From HXMU1420-2 sp034670145 (GTDB taxonomy: Bacteria; Pseudomonadota; Alphaproteobacteria; Rhodobacterales; Rhodobacteraceae): a stretch of DNA of 64,000 nucleotides. Shown here in pieces: positions 34,038 through 42,684 of the stretch. Position numbers and translations under genes: made by a program. Below the pieces are notes generated by a model. That model ran no database searches. It saw only the letters and a list, made by a program, of their open reading frames with translations, and was not told the DNA's origin. The stretch spans positions 186,001 to 250,000 of the forward strand of contig JAXMOA010000004.1 of NCBI GenBank assembly GCA_034670145.1, written 5' to 3'. Position 1 is the first letter of the stretch; each line of letters opens with the position of its first letter.

Positions 34038-34790
34038 GTGCTGAAAAACCTACTGCTCCAAATAGGCGTCGCCCTGGCCTTGCTGACCCGCCTGCCCTTG
34101 CCGCAGCTGCCGGAAAACGCCTTTGCCAAGCAAGGCCACAGCGCCTGGGCCTGGCCAATCGCGGGTCTGACAGTTGCCGCCCTGGCCTTGCTGCCCGGGC
34201 TGGCTGCTCTGGCCCTGGGACTGCCTGCTGGGATCGCCGCCCTGCTGATCCTGGCCACGCAAATGGTCCTGACCGGCGCCATGCACGAAGACGGGCTGGC
34301 CGACACTGTCGACGGGCTTTGGGGCGGATGGACACCCGAACGTCGCCTGGAGATCATGAAAGACAGCCACATCGGAACCTACGGCGTGCTGGCCCTGGTC
34401 CTCTCGACGGGGCTCCGGTGGACCCTGCTGAGCGCCCTTATCCCCTACGGAGCAGGGCCGGTCCTGGCCTGCGCCGCGCTGTCACGCGCACCCATGCCGG
34501 CGCTGATGTCCCTTTTGCCCAATGCACGCGCCAACGGTCTCTCCCACAAAGTCGGAGCGCCCCCAACAGTGGCCATCCTGGGCGCAGCGGCAATGGCACT
34601 TTCCATCGCCCTCTCTGCCGTTGGATGGCCCGCCTTGCCTGCCGCGCTCGCACTTGTCCCCAGCACCGCCCTGCTGGGCCGCATCGCATGGGCCAAAATC
34701 GGCGGCCAAACCGGCGACATCCTCGGCGCCAGCCAGCAATTGAGCGAAATCACAGCCGCCCTGATCCTGCTCGCCATCCTATCCGCATAA
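34038..34790 (+). CDS. cobS: adenosylcobinamide-GDP ribazoletransferase
   Basis: 250-residue integral membrane enzyme joining adenosylcobinamide-GDP to alpha-ribazole. The GTG start at 34038 has AAGGGG seven bases upstream; the open frame extends to 33924 without a better start. Landmarks: ALALLTRLPLPQLPE, GMHEDGLADTVDGLWGG-type motif (AMHEDGLADTVDGLWGGWTPERRLEIMKDSHIGTYG) and several hydrophobic helices. Divergent from cobT with 132 bases between starts; no cobalamin riboswitch is evident there. Confidence 0.95.
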   Translation: MLKNLLLQIGVALALLTRLPLPQLPENAFAKQGHSAWAWPIAGLTVAALALLPGLAALALGLPAGIAALLILATQMVLTGAMHEDGLADTVDGLWGGWTPERRLEIMKDSHIGTYGVLALVLSTGLRWTLLSALIPYGAGPVLACAALSRAPMPALMSLLPNARANGLSHKVGAPPTVAILGAAAMALSIALSAVGWPALPAALALVPSTALLGRIAWAKIGGQTGDILGASQQLSEITAALILLAILSA

Positions 34791-34792
34791 AA

Positions 34793-34822
34793 AAAGCCGC
34801 GCTCCAACCAGAGCGCGGCTTT
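34793..34822. terminator. bidirectional Rho-independent terminator
   Basis: AAAGCCGCGCTC (34793-34804) pairs perfectly with GAGCGCGGCTTT (34811-34822), loop CAACCA. The flanking A-run gives a T-run on the minus strand (for carD), and TTT follows on the plus strand (for cobS). Well placed between the two convergent stops. Confidence 0.92.
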
Positions 34823-34846
34823 CTCAATCCACAAATCCGCCTTGCG

Positions 34847-35359
34847 TCAGGCCGCAACGCGCGAGGTCAAAACCTCGCCCACTTCCCGCGCCGCAGCCAC
34901 TTCGTCGCCACCGGACACAGCCGCCACTTCCCGCGTCATCCGCTCCAGCGCCGCTTCGTACAGCTGGCGCTCCGAATAGCTCTGCTCGCGCTGATCGTCC
35001 GTGCGATGCAAATCGCGCACGACCTCGGCGATCGCAATCAAATCGCCCGAGTTGATCTTTTGTTCATATTCCTGCGCCCGACGAGACCACATCGCCCGTT
35101 TGACCTTGGCTTTCCCCTTCAGCGTGCTCATCGCCTTGGACACAACATCCGGAGGGCTCAAAGACCGCATCCCGATATCCGTCGCCTTGTTGGTGGGAAC
35201 CCGAAGAGTCATCTTGTCCTTCTCAAATGAGATCACAAAAAGCTCCAGCTTGAGGCCGGCAACTTCCTGCTCTTCGATCGACACGATCTGACCCACGCCA
35301 TGCGCCGGGTAAACCACGAAATCATTTGGTCGGAACTCGAGTTTCTTCGATTTGGTCAT
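34847..35359 (-). CDS. carD: CarD family transcriptional regulator
   Basis: 170 residues. An N-terminal RNA-polymerase-interacting Tudor-like domain (FRPNDFVVYPAHGVGQIVSIEEQEVAG) is followed by a helical C-terminal domain (KVKRAMWSRRAQEYEQKINSGDLIAIAEVVRDLHR) that contacts promoter DNA in CarD proteins, where a Trp helps hold open the bubble. It stabilises open complexes, mainly at rRNA-type promoters. GGAAGAA precedes the ATG. Confidence 0.95.
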   Translation of the reverse strand: MTKSKKLEFRPNDFVVYPAHGVGQIVSIEEQEVAGLKLELFVISFEKDKMTLRVPTNKATDIGMRSLSPPDVVSKAMSTLKGKAKVKRAMWSRRAQEYEQKINSGDLIAIAEVVRDLHRTDDQREQSYSERQLYEAALERMTREVAAVSGGDEVAAAREVGEVLTSRVAA

Positions 35360-35611
35360 TCAGTTCTTCCTTCTTGTTCCGGTGTTCAGCAACAAAAAAA
35401 CAGCATCGGCGCATATCACCATGCTCCGCATACCGTCATTCTACTCAAGCTAACTGTTCCCCAATGGCAGCATACAGGGAACCGAACCGGTCAATCGACA
35501 TCATTTGTAAAAGAGATCATACCACAAAAAGCCGGCAACCTCAAATTGACGTAAGGTCAGGCGGCAGACAACCGCCTTTGCGTCAAAACAAACCGCCCTG
35601 CTGGCAGAGGC
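35360..35611. other. 252-base intergenic region carD-fdxA
   Basis: A/T-rich compared with its surroundings. It holds the carD promoter region and a short hairpin (AGGCGG 35559-35564 with CCGCCT 35572-35577) downstream of fdxA on the minus strand, without a T-run. No gene seen. Confidence 0.4.
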
Positions 35612-35950
35612 TTAGCCGCCTTCGCCCGGCGCCTCGGAGAAGTATTTCTCCAACTTCCCAGTTTCCCCATCCCGCTCTTCGGCATCGGGCAATGGGTCTT
35701 TCTTGGAGATGATCACAGGCCAGACTTCAGAGAACTTGCGATTGAACTCCACCCAAGTCTCTGTGCCCGGCTCTGTATCCGGCCGGATCGCATCCGCAGG
35801 GCATTCCGGTTCGCAAACACCGCAGTCAATGCATTCATCCGGATGGATGACCAGCATGTTTTCGCCCTCATAGAAACAATCTACCGGACAGACTTCGACA
35901 CAGTCCGTGTATTTGCAGGCGATGCAGTTGTCGTTGACGATATAGGTCAT
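35612..35950 (-). CDS. fdxA: 7Fe ferredoxin FdxA
   Basis: 112 residues. Cysteines at 9, 17, 21 and 40, 43, 46, 50 follow the pattern of ferredoxins with one [3Fe-4S] (C9, C17, C50) and one [4Fe-4S] cluster (C21, C40, C43, C46), plus extra Cys at 12 and 25. The C-terminal extension WVEFNRKFSEVWPVIISKKDPLPDA is typical of alphaproteobacterial FdxA. Cytosolic electron carrier; the partner is not evident. Neighbouring S4 protein and helicase genes lie upstream on the same strand. Confidence 0.95.
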   Translation of the reverse strand: MTYIVNDNCIACKYTDCVEVCPVDCFYEGENMLVIHPDECIDCGVCEPECPADAIRPDTEPGTETWVEFNRKFSEVWPVIISKKDPLPDAEERDGETGKLEKYFSEAPGEGG

Positions 35951-36154
35951 GGGTGCCCTCGAATTCGCTCAGCCGCCTAGCTAAATCAGGCGCGCGTGGC
36001 ATTCAAGCCAGAGATGGCAATTGAGACCAACGAACCGCATCTAACCGCTTTGCCAAAACGCACGTTCGCGGTTTTGCCCATAGTTTGGCCGGATGTTCAA
36101 ACCTTTGCCGCCCTCCTGTTGCAGATGGGCGGTCTCGGGTGGCCGGTCAGATGG

Positions 36155-36517
36155 CTATTCCTGATCCTTGAACTCATCCATGCGCCGACGCTCCCGCTTG
36201 GTTGGTCGCGGCCCGACCCGATCCACAGGCGGGGCCGATTGCTCTGGCGGGGCCAGATCCTCGTACAGCTCGCGTGCTTCTTCGGCCGGTCCGCGCCGTT
36301 GACCCAGGCCAACCACGCGAATCACCCGCACAGATCGGGCCTGCACAAAGGTCAGCGCATCGCCAACCGTCACCGCCTGAGAGGTCTTTTGAACACGCAC
36401 CCCATTCAGGCGCACATGCCCCTCCGACACTTGCCGGGCGGCCAGGCTGCGCGTCTTGAAAAAACGCGCATGCCATAACCATTTGTCGATACGCAGCTTT
36501 TCAGGCGCAGCGCTCAT
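36155..36517 (-). CDS. S4-domain RNA-binding protein (HslR-like)
   Basis: 120 residues. An S4 fold at the N-terminus (KLRIDKWLWHARFFKTRSLAARQVSEGHVRLNGVRVQKTSQAVTVGDALTF) resembles HslR/Hsp15, which binds stalled 50S-nascent chain complexes. A basic, charged C-terminal tail follows (RPTKRERRRMDEFKDQE). Its ATG overlaps the stop of the large helicase gene (ATGA), so the two are translationally coupled, suggesting a shared role in RNA or ribosome handling. Confidence 0.92.
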   Translation of the reverse strand: MSAAPEKLRIDKWLWHARFFKTRSLAARQVSEGHVRLNGVRVQKTSQAVTVGDALTFVQARSVRVIRVVGLGQRRGPAEEARELYEDLAPPEQSAPPVDRVGPRPTKRERRRMDEFKDQE

Positions 36518-39500
36518 TCGCCGTTTTTGCCATCCCTCAGACCCATCAGAGCCGCTGCAAACGGATTGTCCGGATCAATCCGGTCTCGCTTGGAGGGGCC
36601 CGCCTTATAGGTCTTGGGCCCATCATCGCGGCGCTGAGGCTTGCCCGGTTTGCCCTTGGCATTCTTCGGCCGTTTCGAAGGCTTGCCAGCTCCGTCGCGC
36701 CGCTCCTGCTGGCCTTGCGCCTGACGGCCACCATGGCCCTGACGCGCCTGGCCTTTGCCCCGCTCGCCACCGCCACGGGACTGATTGCGATCTCCGCCAT
36801 CCTGACCCCGCGCCCGATTGGGCCGATCCCGCCGCGCAGGACGCGCCCAGGTAAAGGTGTAAAACACCTCCATCTCTGGCGCCGCTTCCGGCTGCGACTC
36901 TGCCTCGGACGCAGGCGCATCTGCCGCCGCAGTTTCCGCATCAGAGGTTTGCACCTCCGCAGCCTCTGTTTCCGGGGCAACCGAATCGGCAACCGCTGGC
37001 GCATCTTCCGTCACAGCATCGGCCACCGGCGCGCTCTGTGGTGTATCTGCCGGGGCTTCAGCCACCGCTGCCACATCATCCGCCGCCACATCCGTGTTCG
37101 CGGCCACATCTTCTGCAACCACGTCTTCCGCCTCGGCCTCTGGCTTGGCTTCGGCCTCTGGCTTGGCTTCGGCCGCTTCGGGTTCTGCGACCGGCACAGG
37201 ACGCGCCTTGACCCGTTCACCCTTTTCACCGTGATAGCCCAAACCACCCATCAAATCGGCAAATTGCTCCAGCGTCATACCCGTGATCGACAACATATCC
37301 GCTGTCGCCTCGAACCCGGCACGACTGTTCTGACCACGCAGCATATCCGCCAGGCGCTCCAGCATATCAATCCGGATCGCCCGTTCGCCAGCATCGCGAT
37401 AGCCAGCCATCGCGGCAAAGCCCTGCGGCCCGTCTGCCATGGACGGCACCGTCACCAAACCCGGAGGCGGCGCCGACACAAATTCATCCAATCCGCTCGA
37501 CAAAGACCACAACAGCAACCGCAACCGCGTCGGCGCGGGTTTGAGCAAAAGCGGCATAAAGATCGTGAACTGACCAAACCGGATCCCATGCTTGCGCAAC
37601 AGGCCACGGGCCTCCTGGTCCAGATCCTTGACCTCCTGCGCCACGTCGTTGCGCTGCACGATGCCCAGCGCCTCGATCATCCGAAACGCAAAACCGCGCG
37701 CCAGACCGGTCAGGGTCTCGTCGCGCTGCATATTCAACAGCGGCTCAAACAGCGCAGCTATCTTGCGGTCCATGAAATGCTGCAACCGGCGCTGCACCTT
37801 CTGCGCCACATCCGGCCCGGCCGCCTCATCAACAAACACCTCGACCTGCGGCTTCATCGGCTCCGATCCGGCGACCAGCTTGCCAATGGCATTCTGACCC
37901 CACATCAAACCACCCTGATCGGTAAAGTCGATCTCGGTATCCGGCGCGTTATAAAACCGGTCCGCCTGCAAATGGAAATGCGGCGCCAATGCCTGCAACG
38001 AGGCCGTCTTGAGCGTCCGGGCATCTTCGCCTGATGCGCTCTTGTCCTGGGTAAACCGGAATCCTTCCAAACGACCGACGAATTCGCCCTCGACCGTTAC
38101 TTCACCCTTATCATTCACTTCGGCCAAAAGGGCCTCCTTCTGCTTGAGCCGCCGCAAAAGCACTGAAGTGCGCCGGTCCACAAATCTCTGGGTCAAACGC
38201 GTATGAAGCGCATCCGACAGCCTGTCTTCTACAGCGCGGGTTTCGCTGCGCCAATGGTTTTCGTCTTCTAGCCAGCCATGACGCTGTGCGACATAGGTCC
38301 AAGTGCGGATATACGCCAATCTTGAACTCAATGTGTCAATATCACCCTCGGTTCGGTCGATTCGGCGAATTTGCCGGGCAAACCAATCCTGCGGGATTGA
38401 ACCTTTTTCGTGCAGATAGGAAAAAATCTGCTCCAACAGGCTGGCATGTTCCGCATGGCTGATACCGCGAAAATCCGGAATCCGGCAAACATCCCACAAC
38501 AACCGCACCGACGGGGCCGAGGTCGCCCGTGCGGCAATCTCGGCCACCTGCGACAAGGTCTTCAAGGCGATCAGGTCATCCGCTTCGCGCGCCCGCACCA
38601 GCCCTTCACCGCTCCCATCCGCCGGCGGCACCTGCTCGAGCGCGCCAATCAACGCATCAATCGAGCCATAGCGCAGATCCGAATTTCGCCAGTTCAACCG
38701 TTTCAATGGCGTAAACCGGTGATCCATGATCGCCTGCGCCATACCATCATCCAGTGGCGGCGCCTCGCCCGTGACACCAAAGGTGCCGTTTGACATGCCC
38801 CGCCCGGCCCGCCCGGCGATCTGCGCCAGCTCGTTAGGCGCCAACTGGCGCATCCGGCGGCCGTCAAACTTCGTCAGAGACGAAAACGCCACGTGATCAA
38901 TATCCAGGTTCAACCCCATGCCAATCGCATCGGTCGCCACCAGATAATCCACCTCGCCATTTTGATACAAAGCCACCTGCGCATTGCGCGTGCGCGGGCT
39001 CAGCGCCCCCATGACCACCGCAGCACCGCCCTTTTGACGGCGCAGCAACTCGGCAATGGCGTAGACATTATCGACCGAGAACCCAACGATGGCACTGCGC
39101 GGCGGCATCCGGCTGATCTTTTTCGCACCGGAATAAACCAGTTGGGACATCCGCTCGCGCCGAATGAACTGCGCCTCGGGCACCAGGGCCGCAATCGCCC
39201 CGCGCATCGTATCTGCCCCCAGAAAAAGCGTTTCGTTCAAACCGCGCGCATTCAGCAAACGGTCTGTGAACACATGCCCCCGCTCCGGGTCGGCGCAGAG
39301 CTGTATTTCGTCAATGGCCAGAAAATCCGTGCCCATACCATCAGGCATCGCCTCGACCGTGCACACCCAATATTGAGTACGCGGCGGTACGATCCGCTCT
39401 TCGCCCGTGACCAGCGCCACAACAGAGGGTCCGCGAATCGCGACGATCTTGTCATAGACCTCGCGTGCCAAAAGCCGCAAAGGCAGGCCAATCACGCCTG

Positions 39501-39591
39501 TGCGATAGCCCAGCATACGCTCAATCGCGTAATGGGTCTTGCCTGTATTGGTCGGGCCGAGCACGGCCGCAACCCGGGATGACGTGGTCAC
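36514..39591 (-). CDS. SUV3-like DEAD/H-box helicase with long disordered C-terminus
   Basis: 1025 residues from a GTG start (39591) with a GGAGCAGAG ribosome region. Walker A GPTNTGKT at residues 12-19, Walker B IDEIQ near 95, and QIAGRAGRG motif VI near 260 place it with alphaproteobacterial relatives of mitochondrial RNA helicase SUV3. After about residue 800 there is an Ala/Glu/Val/Asp-rich acidic stretch (EAKPEAEAKPEAEAEDV) followed by a Gly/Arg/Gln/Lys-rich basic tail (RGQDGGDRNQSRGGGERGKG). The tail resembles RGG-type RNA-binding disorder. It shares a coupled start/stop with the S4 protein gene. Probable role: RNA unwinding in turnover or ribosome metabolism. Confidence 0.93.
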   Translation of the reverse strand: MTTSSRVAAVLGPTNTGKTHYAIERMLGYRTGVIGLPLRLLAREVYDKIVAIRGPSVVALVTGEERIVPPRTQYWVCTVEAMPDGMGTDFLAIDEIQLCADPERGHVFTDRLLNARGLNETLFLGADTMRGAIAALVPEAQFIRRERMSQLVYSGAKKISRMPPRSAIVGFSVDNVYAIAELLRRQKGGAAVVMGALSPRTRNAQVALYQNGEVDYLVATDAIGMGLNLDIDHVAFSSLTKFDGRRMRQLAPNELAQIAGRAGRGMSNGTFGVTGEAPPLDDGMAQAIMDHRFTPLKRLNWRNSDLRYGSIDALIGALEQVPPADGSGEGLVRAREADDLIALKTLSQVAEIAARATSAPSVRLLWDVCRIPDFRGISHAEHASLLEQIFSYLHEKGSIPQDWFARQIRRIDRTEGDIDTLSSRLAYIRTWTYVAQRHGWLEDENHWRSETRAVEDRLSDALHTRLTQRFVDRRTSVLLRRLKQKEALLAEVNDKGEVTVEGEFVGRLEGFRFTQDKSASGEDARTLKTASLQALAPHFHLQADRFYNAPDTEIDFTDQGGLMWGQNAIGKLVAGSEPMKPQVEVFVDEAAGPDVAQKVQRRLQHFMDRKIAALFEPLLNMQRDETLTGLARGFAFRMIEALGIVQRNDVAQEVKDLDQEARGLLRKHGIRFGQFTIFMPLLLKPAPTRLRLLLWSLSSGLDEFVSAPPPGLVTVPSMADGPQGFAAMAGYRDAGERAIRIDMLERLADMLRGQNSRAGFEATADMLSITGMTLEQFADLMGGLGYHGEKGERVKARPVPVAEPEAAEAKPEAEAKPEAEAEDVVAEDVAANTDVAADDVAAVAEAPADTPQSAPVADAVTEDAPAVADSVAPETEAAEVQTSDAETAAADAPASEAESQPEAAPEMEVFYTFTWARPARRDRPNRARGQDGGDRNQSRGGGERGKGQARQGHGGRQAQGQQERRDGAGKPSKRPKNAKGKPGKPQRRDDGPKTYKAGPSKRDRIDPDNPFAAALMGLRDGKNGE

Positions 39592-39617
39592 CTGCTCTGC
39601 TCCTCGATCGGAACGGA

Positions 39618-40187
39618 TCAGAGTGCGTCGCCCTGTACCTCAGGCTTTAGCCGTTCCACGGCTTTGGTTACTTCCTTGTGATGGGGATGTATAGCCAGAA
39701 CCCGCATGTAGGCCTCATAGGCCAGTTTCTTATTGCCAAAGATCTCCAGCATCGCGCCCAACCCCTGAATCGCATTATAATTGTGCGGATTCAAAGCCAG
39801 CGCATGTTCCAGATCGGCCATGGCCGGACCATAAAGCTCGGCCCCGAAAAACGCAGAGGCCCGGGCGTGCCAGCCTTCGGCAAAATCCGGCGCATGGTCC
39901 GTCAGCGCCGTCAAATGCTCAATCGCAGAGCGGGTGTCCTCAGCCTCCAGCGCATCACGCCCGCGCTTCAGCAAAAAGTCCATCGCAGCCGACCCGCTTT
40001 TGGACCAAAGCGCCTGAAGCTGGCGATCCAGGTGAATCGCCTCGACTGCATCCGCATGGGACAACCGCTCCAGCAGAGCCGATTCGTCGTCCAGATCCGC
40101 CTGCTGAGCCAGCACAGGTAAGGAATACATGACTACGAAAGCAATTGCCGTGGCGATACGTTTGAAAGCGGTTGGATAATTGATCAT
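39618..40187 (-). CDS. exported TPR protein
   Basis: 189 residues. An N-terminal signal-like segment (RIATAIAFVVMYSLPVLAQQ, cleavage after LAQ likely) precedes about three TPR units (AEGWHARASAFFGAELYGPAMADLEHALALNPHNYNAIQGLGAMLEIFGNKKLAYEAYMRVLAIHPHH). Probably periplasmic, mediating protein contacts; partner unknown. It lies 26 bases upstream of the helicase gene on the same strand and may be its operon leader. Confidence 0.88.
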   Translation of the reverse strand: MINYPTAFKRIATAIAFVVMYSLPVLAQQADLDDESALLERLSHADAVEAIHLDRQLQALWSKSGSAAMDFLLKRGRDALEAEDTRSAIEHLTALTDHAPDFAEGWHARASAFFGAELYGPAMADLEHALALNPHNYNAIQGLGAMLEIFGNKKLAYEAYMRVLAIHPHHKEVTKAVERLKPEVQGDAL

Positions 40188-40262
40188 AACGATTTTGATC
40201 TTAGCATTGCTCTTTCTGATTACCAGACACGAGCGTGTTAACCGACCACAAAGGGGAACAGG

Positions 40263-40553
40263 ATGAGCGAAATTCTCGAAAAAGCGACAGCCGAACTCAA
40301 TTCAAAGCTTTCGGGCGGCGGGTTCGACGGATCTGCAAAATTTGCGATCACCGATCTGGGTGCAATCGTGCTGGACGGCACAGGCGCGCGGATTTCCGAC
40401 GATGATACGGATGTAACCCTTACTGCGGATGCTGACACATTCGAAGCCATTCTCACGGGCGATATGAATCCGACAAGCGCGTTCATGACCGGCAAACTCT
40501 CAGTTGATGGCGATATGGGGATCGCCATGAAACTGGCGTCGGTCCTGGCCTAA
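40263..40553 (+). CDS. SCP2 sterol-binding domain protein
   Basis: 96 residues that are entirely an SCP2-type lipid-binding domain (LNSKLSGGGFDGSAKFAITDLGAIVLDGTGARISDDDTDVTLTADADTFEAILTGDMNPTSAFMTGKLSVDGDMGIAMKLASVL). It probably binds a fatty acyl or similar hydrophobic ligand. An AGGGGAACAGG ribosome region precedes the ATG. The following alpha/beta hydrolase gene begins two bases after its stop, so a lipid-linked role for both is reasonable. Confidence 0.93.
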   Translation: MSEILEKATAELNSKLSGGGFDGSAKFAITDLGAIVLDGTGARISDDDTDVTLTADADTFEAILTGDMNPTSAFMTGKLSVDGDMGIAMKLASVLA

Positions 40554-40555
40554 CG

Positions 40556-41521
40556 ATGCTGGATCCTGCTCCTTTCCTTTCCGATATCGCCGGTGGCTCT
40601 ACCGCCGGCGAAGCCCATTGGCTGCGCACAGAAGACAACGTGCGGATCCGTGTGGGCCACTGGAAACCGGAAGGAGCCAAGGGCACATTGATACTGTGCC
40701 CGGGACGGACGGAATTCATAGAAAAATATGGGCGGTTTGCGGGAGAACTCTGTGAGCAGGGTTATGCCGTACTGGCCATTGATTGGCGCGGCCAGGGTCT
40801 GGCCGACCGTCTTCTGAAAGATCGGCGGATCGGGCATGTTGCCCGATTCACCGATTTTCAGCACGACCTTCGCGCTGCCTGTCAGGCAGCCAAAGATCTG
40901 GATCTGCCGCGACCTTGGCATATTCTGGGTCACTCCATGGGCGGCCCAATTGTGCTGCGCGCGGTGATGAACGGGCTGGAGGTTCAATCCTGCGTCTTTA
41001 CCGGACCGATGTTCGGCATTCACATGTCACCCGTTCTGCGCCCCGTCGGCTGGGCACTGGCCTATGCCGCGCCGGCGGTTGGGCTGGGCCAGTTGTTGCC
41101 GCCAACGACCAAGAAACAGAACTACCTGCAGGCCAACGAATTCGAGGGCAACTCCCTCACATCGGACCCGGAAATGTACCGGATCATGCGGGACCAGATC
41201 CTGGCCTACCCTGATCTGGCCCTCGGCGGGCCCAGCCTGGTCTGGCTGCGCGAGGCTCTGAAAGAATCATACCTGCTCTCCAAACTGCCGTCACCCGACC
41301 TGCCCTGCGCCGCAATCCTCGGGGCAGAAGAAAAGATCGTTGAAACCCAACGCATACATGACCGCATGGCCATCTGGCCCAATGGAAAACTGCATGTCAT
41401 TCCGGGGGCGGAACATGAAGTGATGATGGAAACGCCTGAAATCCGCGCCCATGTCCTCTCGGTTCTGACAGAGCTGTTCGAAAGTGCAGCCCCGACGCAG
41501 CGTGACGCCCAGACCGCTTGA
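40556..41521 (+). CDS. alpha/beta hydrolase (lysophospholipase L2/monoglyceride lipase-like)
   Basis: 321 residues, serine hydrolase of the Hydrolase_4 type. Visible: GTLILCPGRTEFIEKYGRFAGEL, DWRGQGLADR, and the nucleophile elbow GHSMGG with Ser127; the late His is probably in PGAEHEVMMETPE. Such proteins usually cleave monoacylglycerols or lysophospholipids. No signal peptide. Cotranscribed with the SCP2 gene. Confidence 0.92.
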   Translation: MLDPAPFLSDIAGGSTAGEAHWLRTEDNVRIRVGHWKPEGAKGTLILCPGRTEFIEKYGRFAGELCEQGYAVLAIDWRGQGLADRLLKDRRIGHVARFTDFQHDLRAACQAAKDLDLPRPWHILGHSMGGPIVLRAVMNGLEVQSCVFTGPMFGIHMSPVLRPVGWALAYAAPAVGLGQLLPPTTKKQNYLQANEFEGNSLTSDPEMYRIMRDQILAYPDLALGGPSLVWLREALKESYLLSKLPSPDLPCAAILGAEEKIVETQRIHDRMAIWPNGKLHVIPGAEHEVMMETPEIRAHVLSVLTELFESAAPTQRDAQTA

Positions 41522-41600
41522 CGATTCGCAAAGCTCTGCGGAAGACGCGCGGCACAGGCCAGGGTCTGGCTTTGGAGCAGAAAACCGCTAACCTCTCCGA

Positions 41601-42614
41601 ATGGCACACGAACCGGTCCTGACCGTCACCCGCGAAGGCATCTATTGCCCGTCAGGTCGCTTTCACATTGACCCATGGCGCCCGGTAGAGCGCGCCCTCA
41701 TCACACATGCTCACGCGGATCACGCGCGCGCGGGCCACAAACTCTACCTATGCAGCCAGGCATGTGCCCCGGTGCTGCGCCATCGGCTCGGCGCGATAAA
41801 GATTGAAACGATTGCTTACGCGAATGAACGCCAAATCAACGATGTCCGCGTATCCTTTCACCCCGCAGGCCATGTGCCCGGCTCTGCGCAGATCCGGGTC
41901 GAACGAAATGGTGAAATCTGGGTGGTCTCGGGGGACTATAAGACAGAGGATGACGGGCTAAGCGAACCGTTTGAACCGGTTCTCTGCCATACGTTCATCA
42001 CCGAAAGCACATTTGGCCTCCCGCATTTTCGCTGGCCGCTACAGTCGCGGACGGCAGAAGAGTTGAACAGCTGGTGGCAAACCTGCCTGGCAGAGGGCAA
42101 AACACCGATTCTGGGGGCCTATTCCTTTGGCAAGGCCCAGCGACTTTTGTCCATGCTTGATCAGTCCATCGGGCCCATTCTGACCCATCCGGCTATCGAA
42201 GGCACAACCCAAGTGCTGCGCCACCAGGGTTACAAGCTGCCCCAAACCCAGAGCATGGCAGCTGATATCGACGAGGCTCCGCGACCCAACAGTTTGGTAA
42301 TTGCGACTCCTGCCGCCATGAACGGCAAATGGGGCAGCCGATTTGGCCCAACCTCTACAGCATTCGCCAGCGGCTGGATGCAAACCCGCAAGGCCAGAAA
42401 GCAGCGTTCTGTCGATCAGGGTTTTACCTTGTCCGACCACGCCGATTGGACTGGGCTGAACGCCGCCATTTTGGCGACACAAGCACAGCACGTTCTGGTG
42501 ACCCACGGCGACGCAAGGCCCCTAGCCAAATGGCTAACAGAGCAAGGGCTAAGTGCGGATGTTCTCAAAACTGATTTTGCGACTGATTCGCCGAACGCAG
42601 AGAAAACCTTATGA
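41601..42614 (+). CDS. ligase-associated DNA exonuclease (MBL fold)
   Basis: 337 residues. The metallo-beta-lactamase motif HAHADH at residues 36-41 and the beta-CASP-like pattern (GHVPGSAQIRVERNGEIWVVSGDYKTEDDG) match the predicted exonuclease that accompanies an ATP-dependent DNA ligase in alphaproteobacteria. The C-terminus carries the conserved SDHADW block. Followed after 70 bases by the ligase gene. The helicase and phosphoesterase members of the four-gene set are not present here. Confidence 0.94.
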   Translation: MAHEPVLTVTREGIYCPSGRFHIDPWRPVERALITHAHADHARAGHKLYLCSQACAPVLRHRLGAIKIETIAYANERQINDVRVSFHPAGHVPGSAQIRVERNGEIWVVSGDYKTEDDGLSEPFEPVLCHTFITESTFGLPHFRWPLQSRTAEELNSWWQTCLAEGKTPILGAYSFGKAQRLLSMLDQSIGPILTHPAIEGTTQVLRHQGYKLPQTQSMAADIDEAPRPNSLVIATPAAMNGKWGSRFGPTSTAFASGWMQTRKARKQRSVDQGFTLSDHADWTGLNAAILATQAQHVLVTHGDARPLAKWLTEQGLSADVLKTDFATDSPNAEKTL

Positions 42615-42630
42615 CCACGACAGCCGAATT

Positions 42631-42666
42631 TTCGCAGAAAATTCGTAAAAACGATTATTCTGCGAA
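42631..42666. repeat. inverted repeat TTCGCAGAA-N18-TTCTGCGAA
   Basis: Perfect 9-base arms (42631-42639, 42658-42666) in an A/T-rich 70-base gap between exonuclease and ligase genes. The 18-base spacing places both arms on one DNA face. It could be an operator, or an internal promoter/RNA hairpin controlling ligase levels. It does not match a GTTC-N7-GTTC LexA site. Confidence 0.45.
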
Positions 42667-42684
42667 TAATCGCGGCATCACCGA

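Noticed and set aside
36715..38034. 439-codon plus-strand frame rich in Arg and His
   Set aside because: Antisense to the SUV3-like helicase; the skewed composition is the complement of its Ala/Asp/Arg codons.
42631..42666. LexA box before the DNA ligase gene
   Set aside because: The dyad does not fit the alphaproteobacterial GTTC-N7-GTTC or GAAC-N7-GAAC pattern, though the gene is a repair ligase.
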